In this document: piece after piece, positions 7,112-7,177 of the stretch
How positions within the stretch are numbered: the stretch's first letter is position 1
Layout: each line of letters starts with the position of its first letter
NCBI GenBank assembly: GCA_937927665.1
Contig: CALBRY010000563.1
Coordinates: 1-7,177, forward strand
DNA: 7,177 nt
Direction: 5' to 3'
Source of the DNA: an uncultured Chloroflexota bacterium
Lineage (GTDB): Bacteria > Chloroflexota > Anaerolineae > Aggregatilineales > Phototrophicaceae
Program-made: the position numbers and the translations under genes
The notes under the pieces: model-generated
The model's database searches: none
Seen by the model: only the letters and a program-made list of their open reading frames with translations
What the model was told of the DNA's origin: nothing

Positions 7112-7177
7112 ATTCGCACCGTGTTAGAGAAATATCAAGCGGCAGGCGGAAGCTATCGAGAGGTGGTAGTCGATGCG
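7112..7177 (+). pseudogene. Continuation of the alpha/beta hydrolase frame after the TAG (3' part, truncated by window edge)
   Basis: Twenty-two codons in the same frame as the hydrolase, without another stop, reading IRTVLEKYQAAGG then SYREVVVDA. This matches what would be expected right before the catalytic His strand of such hydrolases: a helix with Lys-Tyr, then a Gly-Gly turn and a hydrophobic beta strand. No ribosome binding site or plausible start precedes it, so it is not a separate gene. It is best seen as the detached or read-through C-terminal part of the preceding gene, continuing beyond the window. Confidence 0.7.

Overview
The window (about 52% GC by eye, densely coded) looks like a bacterial chromosome segment, most probably from a Chloroflexota (Anaerolineae-like) organism. 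That guess rests on the style of the secreted solute-binding protein (signal peptide ending in VLAQ-DE, no lipobox, acidic Ala/Gly-rich mature start) and on the mix of genes. It is an inference, not a demonstrated placement. No RNA genes, insertion sequences, CRISPR arrays or long repeats were found.

Left half (minus strand, read right to left): an ABC importer operon of the dipeptide/oligopeptide/oligosaccharide (Dpp/Opp-type) class. It starts at a candidate sigma-70-like promoter (3342-3370), then a family-5 solute-binding protein (1539-3284), a perfect 10-bp hairpin between cistrons (1494-1518), a DppB-like permease (380-1471), and a DppC-like permease that runs off the left edge (1-383) and overlaps the previous stop as ATGA. 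ATPase genes are not in the window and probably lie beyond position 1. The visible DppC part carries an unusual N-terminal extension of about 90 residues with two Gly-rich hydrophobic segments.

Right half (plus strand): a 217-bp divergent intergenic region, then a three-gene acyl-metabolism set. It comprises a KASIII/FabH-like ketoacyl synthase (3502-4503) whose catalytic Asn is replaced by His, an AMP-forming acyl-CoA/acyl-acid ligase (4617-6179), and, 8 nt later, a Ser-nucleophile alpha/beta hydrolase (6188-7111). All three have GAGG-type ribosome binding sites and all three end in TAG.

The most striking observation is that the TAG ending the hydrolase appears premature. The same frame continues open to the window edge with sequence that reads like the normal C-terminal part of such a hydrolase (...TVLEKYQAAGGSYREVVVDA), and the stop falls before the expected catalytic His. 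A CAG to TAG change would explain it. Together the three enzymes could activate a carboxylic acid, condense or transfer the acyl group, and hydrolyse an ester, thioester or lactone. The gene composition (thiolase-fold enzyme + AMP ligase + alpha/beta hydrolase) recalls the OleA/OleC/OleB set, but the Ser nucleophile and the altered KASIII triad argue against a standard olefin pathway. The divergent importer may supply a substrate, which is only a hypothesis from gene order.
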